Origin: Pomphorhynchus laevis
Lineage: Eukaryota > Acanthocephala > Palaeacanthocephala > Echinorhynchida > Pomphorhynchidae
Assembly: GCA_012934845.2 (NCBI GenBank)
Contig: WNNJ02001434.1
Coordinates: forward strand, 62,001-126,000
Direction of reading: 5' to 3'
DNA length: 64,000 nt
Numbering within the stretch: position 1 is the stretch's first letter; the number at the start of each line of letters is the position of its first letter. Below are positions 58,411-64,000 of this stretch, one piece after another. Under the pieces are notes generated by a model. That model worked only from the letters and a program-made list of their open reading frames with translations. It did no database searches and was not told the origin of the DNA. The position numbers were made by a program, and so were the translations under genes.

Positions 58411-58685
58411 AAGCATTCATTGCTAGTGGCAGCATGGAAAACAGTGATCCGGCTAGCAGATCACACAACTAGGTAGGAAAACGATCCCCTACCAAAAGTA
58501 ACATGTTTAATAATCTGTTTAATGATCAGTTAATTATATATAGCCTAATGTGTTACGACTTTGAAATAAAACAGCTATTGAAATATTGAGCTAAATCCTT
58601 TTATTAAATAAATTGTCGTTTATTTGGTTTTATTCTATAAATAATTTAATATCATTTTGTATACTGATTTAATATTAAGATTTAT

Positions 58686-58885
58686 TTAATTTGAATGAAT
58701 CTGTGAGCTGAAATTCTTCTGGTTGTGGCACAATATTATCCTCACAGGTATTGTTCCTATTCTTGATACTGCAGGAAGCTACTAATCAATCTGGGTTATC
58801 CAGACTGGTTAGTAGCGTCCTGCTGTATCAAAAATAGGAACAATACCTGTGAGGATAATATTGTGCCACAATCAGAAGAAAAATT
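58686..58885. mobile_element. Palindromic MITE-like element, copy 2
   Basis: About 200 bp, closely similar to copy 1, with the same central loop 'caatctgggttatccagact'. The arms are slightly shorter at the outer ends. The centre-to-centre distance from copy 1 is about 500 bp. Confidence 0.8.
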
Positions 58886-59254
58886 TATTTATATTATCAC
58901 AGAATTATGTAATATGTAAAGATCCTGTTCTCACTCACTAAGAACATGAGATTAAGAGATTAATACTAATATTACTTAAATACTTAAATACTAATATTTA
59001 AGAGATTAAGAGATATTAATTAATTACTCATGATATCGTGAGATTAATCATAAAAGATTCTTAGTGAGTTATTCTCAACTAAATTGTGATGATTTTGGAG
59101 ACGTCTTTTATTACCCAATCGTTATATTCAACATTAATTTAAAAAATTAATGTTAAATATTAATTACAATATTTAATAAATATTAATTAATATTTAAATA
59201 TTAATATTAATATAAATATTAATTTAATATTTATATTAATTTAACATCAACTAA
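58886..59254. other. AT-rich with short internal repeats
   Basis: Repeated ATTAATATT-type words around 58960-59240; nothing else recognised. Confidence 0.4.
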
Positions 59255-59450
59255 TTAATAGTTGATAATGATCCATTATTGATAAATAATTATTGGCGTT
59301 GGATCAAAAAATAGGAAAATTTTAATTTTTAATAGAAAATTTTCTATAATTTTCTGAAGACGCTAACAGTAGTTAGCGAAATATCAAAAATAATTTCCTC
59401 TTTTCTTTGATGCAGCTCCAATAATTATTTATTATCATTAATATTAATAA
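59255..59450 (+). repeat. Hairpin-bearing repeat element
   Basis: Starts with 'gttgataatgatccattatt', 'gataaataattattgg' and a ggatcaaa block, and closes with the inverse (ctttgatgcagctccaat, aattatttatta). It contains CTGAAGA, C, GCTAAC/GTTAGC stem, GAAATATC at 59355-59386. About 190 bp with terminal inverted repeats, so MITE-like. Confidence 0.8.
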
Positions 59451-59734
59451 TTATTAGTGAATTAAATAAAATGAATTATATATCAACTGGCATTCAGATT
59501 GTGCTTGTTTTTAGAAGAGATCATTGGTTTTCTAGACAAAAATCAGCGCGGTGAAACGATTTGATTTGTTTGTAATCAATTTTAAGTTTCCGCTTTTCGC
59601 TTTCAAACACTTTCTAAATTTATATTATCAAAATGAATTTATCGAAAATATTAATCATAGCAAGTGGATTTATAAGTATTTACTTTTGAAATTGATTAGG
59701 CAGTCTAATTTAGTATAAGCATGTACATTAAAAA

Positions 59735-59855
59735 TACATTGTAATTTTCTGAAGATGCTAACAGTAGTTAGAGAAATATCAATAAAATAATCACGTTTTT
59801 CCTTTGATCCAGCTCCAATAATTATTTATCAATAATGGATCAGTATCAACTATAT
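59735..59855 (+). repeat. Hairpin-bearing repeat element, half copy
   Basis: Contains CTGAAGA, T, GCTAAC/GTTAGA, GAAATATC at 59749-59780, then 'ctttgatccagctccaataa' and 'atcaataatggatcagtatc'. It has only the right half of the element. Confidence 0.8.
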
Positions 59856-62190
59856 AAAATAAACAATAAATATTTTAATCTTTAGATTTTATAATTTAGA
59901 AAAGGTAGCAATTTAAAGGCAAGTTTTGTTAATTGATTATTAAATAATATACGATTTATAGTTTTATAAATAGATTTATAAGGTAATTTTTTAAAAATTA
60001 AATTTTTATGAAGTGATTGATAAATAATATACGATGTATCCAATATATACGATGCATATCCAAATTAATATATGATTATCTACAAGCATCATCAAACATA
60101 TTCAAATATGTTAGTAACGCATCTTTTAATCGCTTGTTTATATAAGCTGCTAAGCATAAATCTCTCCATAATCTGTGCATCATTAAATTCGATTTTATTC
60201 TGGTATGTAATTTAAAGGTTTATGTAAAAACCAAATAACATATGTCAACGACCTTTTTCTGAGCTTTTGTGAAATATATGACCCTCAAGTTTTTCTCGAT
60301 TATAAACCGCAAATCTAGAGCAACTTGCACGCTATTTAAAGCAATTCAAATATTACTGTTCATTGTGGCTCGTCACTTTTATAAAACTCACACCAACCTT
60401 ACGTTATCTAATTATGTAGTGGATTTGGTTAGGTAATTAATAAAAAATATTAAAAATTAATGTACTGACTTCACTAATATATTAGACCAAAACGAATATT
60501 ACTTCTATGTAATTTATTTTAAGTAAATTCAAGTATAGGAATTGTTTTCGTTTGCCATACATCAAAGTAACTGATATTAATAAATTATAATGATGTATTT
60601 CCTCTGATAAAATTTAATTATCTAGTATAATAAGCCTTGAATTTCATGGTTTATAAATAATAAACCCTGAAATTGTATATTTGACCAAAGCAGACTGTTT
60701 TTTCCTTATAATTTTATTTTAGCAAACTATAATCGGAATAAATAAAATTTCAATAACTTGTGAATATTACTTTCTATGCTATATTACGTGACTCTATTGT
60801 CCCTCATTTTATTATCATAAACATCCACTGACTACTATTAGTCATTGGGTGTTTCAGATTATATGATTTCAACCGATTAACTTCATAATTTCAACTGATA
60901 TTACTCCCACAATTAGTATATTTTTAATGTATTGACTATCAGCTGAAAAGAGCTTACCAAGAATGCATTAACGTGTAGTCATTAGGTGAGAAAGTTTTAG
61001 TTGAACCTCAGGCAGTGTCGGCTTGATATTGTGGGATTACATAATACAATTCACGAAATATTATTACAACAATCCAAAACAGGAAGCTAAAAGAGATCAA
61101 AAGTGAAAATGTCGCTTTATGTAACTAAATTTACGAAATAGGAAATAAGATATAAATAAGATATTATAATAATATTAATAAGATATTATATTGATATCTT
61201 ATTAGTAATATTAATAAGATATTATATTAAATTAAGATATTTAATATAAGATATTAAATTATTATATATTTATATTATCTAGATATATTTATTATTTTTA
61301 AAATATATTTTACAGTACAAAGTGAAATGGCCCGGAATGTAAACAAAAATGGCTAAATTTTGGATAGGGTCTATAATAAATAATCTAAAAATAATAAATA
61401 ATAAATCACGACTAATAATCATAAAGAAATAATACCAATTTAATCTTAATCACACAATCTATTATATTATTCATAATCACGTAATAATGCGATAATGCGT
61501 GATAAAATTTAATTATTTATTAAAATCAATATTATGTTTATTTTTATAAACGTGATCAGGAATTGCACTTGACCTTATTGCGTTCTTAATGTTTTATACA
61601 CAAAGCCTTGCCTTTTGTAAAAGTTGAACTAAAGTTCAAATAAAGAAACATTGATTTATTTAGACAATGTTTCGCGGTACATCATGTACAGTGAAATAGA
61701 AAAACAAATATCTGCTCTCGTAGGGTGTAATTATTTTTTAAACGCTTAGAACGATTCGTGCATATTAGCTTCCTATTTTAAATTAGTTAATTAATTCAAT
61801 TTATTGCTTTGGATTTCATTTCACCTGATAATGGTGACCTGCAAAATATTGTAAATTGTCTAAATAAATTTCAATTTTCTTTACTTGATATCTTTCAATT
61901 AAAAATACCAAGGCTTTTGCAGCTTTAATTTATCTACATTATTATTAATTAATAGTATTTAACATTTAACATTTAATAATAATGCATTCAACAAATTTAT
62001 GTTGATAAATGACGCAATTTTTAAATAAAGGAAAGATGAACCAAAACTTCTGACTAATCTTATGATTCATTTACGAATTGATATTTATTGAATTATTATT
62101 GAATTCATATTGTTTTTTTCAAAAACAAGTTGTTGACTTTTTAAAATTTTTAACAAGATGTCATGAAAAAAAAATCAAATACAAAAACTA
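59856..62190. other. Intergenic, AT-rich
   Basis: Contains a short core-repeat fragment near 59995-60060 ('gattgataaataatatacga') and a 'gatgtatttcctctgat' piece near 60592. The rest is A/T-rich, with ATTA/ATATT words around 61150-61290. No gene recognised. Confidence 0.45.
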
Positions 62191-62195
62191 CTGAA

Positions 62196-62702
62196 TTACA
62201 GCTGCTTGCTGGCCTTCATTTCCTCCTCGGCCTGTTTGCGGTTTCTGTCGTGTGGAAGAAGTTTATCGGCGAAGCAACCTTTGCAGTATATTTCTCCATC
62301 CTGATCTTTATATGTACCCAAAGTCAACGTTGTATTGCAAGTTTTACATCTAAAGCACTTTTCGTGCCATTGCGAACTGCACGCACCAATTCTTTCCGCA
62401 GCATACACTGTGGTTCCACATCGTGAGCACTTTTCAATTGCTCCACCAAATTTCGGTCCCATTGTTTCTCTTTCATGCTCAGGAAAATACTCAACATTGT
62501 CGATATCGATCTTCGCAGTTGTCGTACGCGGCTGTTCAATGATCATGATCGTTTGGATAGGTTTCTGGAGCATTATTTGTATGTTATAAATCGGGCTGGC
62601 CTGGATTATTGGCAGTGTATCGGGAATTTGGTGCACTATCTCAGTCATGCATGACACGGGAATTATTTCGTCGTACTCATCCATATGAATATAACAATTC
62701 AT
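62196..62702 (-). CDS. Single-LIM-domain protein
   Basis: The 168-residue frame ends in a canonical LIM domain at residues about 92-143: C92-x2-C95-x17-H113-x2-C116-x2-C119-x2-C122-x17-C140-x2-C143, which binds two zinc ions and mediates protein-protein contacts. The sequence (KCSRCGTTVYAAERIGACSS, WHEKCFRCKTCNTTL, DGEIYCKGCF) is most like CRP/muscle LIM proteins. After the domain there is a short charged tail (NRKQAEEEMKA) without the GPKG glycine-rich box typical of CRPs. Residues 1-80 are low in recognisable motifs; a start at the Met of METMGPKFGG-type context (residue 81) or earlier ones is possible. The upstream region is AT-rich, so a further 5' exon is not excluded. Confidence 0.9.
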   Translation of the reverse strand: MNCYIHMDEYDEIIPVSCMTEIVHQIPDTLPIIQASPIYNIQIMLQKPIQTIMIIEQPRTTTAKIDIDNVEYFPEHERETMGPKFGGAIEKCSRCGTTVYAAERIGACSSQWHEKCFRCKTCNTTLTLGTYKDQDGEIYCKGCFADKLLPHDRNRKQAEEEMKASKQL

Positions 62703-62989
62703 ATTGTTATATTATTGAATTATTATATCCAAATCAACTCATATTGATTTATTTAATATCATGCATATTGTTGGAATTATTATATACTCAAGAAATCAAT
62801 AAGTTTTATTTATTATTTCGATCGTCTAGATCCTTTTCAAGTTTCAAAATAAGATTTTATAATAATTCCAGCAATATGCATAATAAACTTACCAAACTCA
62901 AATAAAATTCGAATGAAAACATTTAATTTAATAAAAATTAAATAATTGTATATTAAACCATTTTGTTTTCAATATCTTTACAATTTTAG
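62703..62989. other. Between the LIM gene and the next gene
   Basis: AT-rich sequence; the end is a polypyrimidine-poor acceptor (caattttag) at 62981-62989. Confidence 0.4.
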
Positions 62990-63486
62990 TGCTGCCAATA
63001 CCCATCTCGTTTGTCGTCTTTTTTCTTCGTACCGTTGCCCAAACGAAAAAATAAAATTCAGTTGGTCTCGTATACCGAGTAAAGATAAAATTGTTTTTAC
63101 TCCTGACTTTGAAGATGATGCGTTAATGGTAAATGATAGTCTTATTCCTCCAATTAGCCATAGTTTCGATCCGTATTCATTTGGTGAAGAAATGTCTCCA
63201 AGTACTTGCCAACTTGTACAACACAAAAGCCTAAAGCCTATGTTATTTAAGATGAATTTCTGGTCTTGCTCGAGATTTGCAACTGGATGTATAATCAATA
63301 TACTATAAGTAGAACCGATTTGCAGTCGATATATAACCAAATTGGAAGTGACTGTACTATTTTTGATATAAGTAGTGCATTTAAAATGGCATTTCCTACA
63401 AAACCCTTTCACCGATTCAATGGTTGTGTGATCGCATTTGATTTGAGTGCCACCGAATCTATAGTCACTATTACAATCTGTTCAAG
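62990..63486 (+). CDS. Internal exons of an unrecognised gene
   Basis: Two exons joined by a 47-nt intron: 62990-63262 and 63310-63486. The join keeps the frame (TG|T encodes C) and the second exon ends at a gtatgt donor. The resulting stretch of about 150 residues reads NEKIKFSWSRIPSKDKIVFT, FDPYSFGEEMSPSTCQLVQH, then RTDLQSIYNQIGSDCTIFDI and FPTKPFHRFNGCVIAFDLSA. Composition and the neat splice sites suggest a real gene. I do not recognise the family. Upstream exon (phase 2) and downstream exons were not located. Confidence 0.6.
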
Positions 63487-63626
63487 GTATGTACGATTTT
63501 ACATCTACCATCTGTTTCTAACATTAACATTCCATGGACGAGCATTCTATCGGTCCATAATATGTCATTTGATAAAATCATTTAAATTCGATAAATTAGT
63601 GAAAATATGCAAAATAAATTCACAAT

Positions 63627-63875
63627 TTTATTGCAAATGTTTTGACATGTTCAATAAGAAGGTAATTTATTAATTTTGATAATATTTTGATAATATTACA
63701 AAATTAGACATTTTTCTTTGACAAACGTTTTTAATTCATGCGTCAAAATCGTCTTTTGATATATTTACTTACACTGTAATAACGACATGATTCCTTTTGC
63801 ACGTCGTAAGAACGCAATTCGCTTTCTTCTGTTGCAAAAATTTTAACATGTTCAATAAGAAGGTAATATTTATAA
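63627..63875 (+). repeat. Two near-identical 40-bp segments with donor-like ends
   Basis: At about 63630-63668 and 63831-63872 the sequence 'acatgttcaataagaag' followed by 'gtaat' occurs in matching context (attgcaaatgttttg / gttgcaaaaatttta before it). It could be a small local duplication or duplicated exon ends. Confidence 0.5.
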
Positions 63876-64000
63876 TAACTTATAGGTTATTTATAGGTAA
63901 GTTCCCGAAATGCTATTGATAAGCTCTAAAAATGCTATTCGATATCTGTGAATTAAAAGTATCCAATATTTCCATGAATATTTAATTGTTATCTGGAGCA

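Noticed and set aside
1-64000. LTR retrotransposon or DNA-virus-like element
   Set aside because: No integrase, protease, capsid or paired long terminal repeats were seen. The RTs present are non-LTR-like or of the YIDD type. The large inverted repeat pair is a duplication of mixed sequence, not element termini.

Overview
The window looks like an AT-rich invertebrate nuclear genome, most likely a nematode. Four ordinary eukaryotic genes can be named: ribosomal protein S7, a ubiquitin-like/ribosomal S27a fusion, the ubiquinone-biosynthesis protein COQ4 and a single-LIM protein. They have introns; several are only about 45-65 nt and others are 1.5-3 kb. The S27a fusion carries a strongly diverged ubiquitin part, as nematode ubl-1 genes do, and a TTTTCAG acceptor lies ten bases before its ATG, as expected for spliced-leader trans-splicing. 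The nematode assignment is inference. I saw no bacterial operon, CRISPR array, rRNA or tRNA.

Layout: 0.4-0.75 kb is a LINE fragment. 1.8-4.0 kb holds the S7 gene (minus), with its last exon not confidently found. 4.3-9.3 kb holds LINE fragments. 9.8-15.25 kb is the longest LINE (called LINE C here), with a second LINE (LINE A) inserted in its ORF1. 15.3-21.5 kb holds more fragments of LINE A and LINE C. 22.2-24.7 kb holds copies of an unclassified 'core repeat'. 25.36-30.44 kb is the S27a fusion gene, with a LINE A copy in its last intron. 32-33.6 kb is LINE C debris and 33.6-36.7 kb a dense core-repeat array in the opposite orientation. 37.1-39.97 kb is RT family B, 40.2-42.65 kb RT family F (plus), 43.1-46.2 kb LINE E and LINE D, and 47.5-50.6 kb a second family F copy (minus). 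52.25-54.5 kb holds COQ4 and an unknown intron-containing gene. 54.8-60 kb holds relics of a YIDD-type reverse transcriptase, palindromic MITE-like elements and recurring hairpins. 62.2-63.5 kb has the LIM gene (minus) and exons of an unknown gene (plus).

The genes do not form a pathway; they are housekeeping genes scattered among retroelement debris. The most unusual structures are a 1211-bp inverted duplication flanking the S27a gene (22202-23412 and 34732-35942, same length), the core-repeat family with its interleaved palindromes, hairpins of the form CTGAAGA-n-stem-GAAA that resemble a hammerhead core, and a 17-bp LINE tail insertion with a perfect 10-bp target duplication. Family letters A-F are labels used only here. 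Boundaries of transposable elements are approximate (tens of bases) because they were read by eye.
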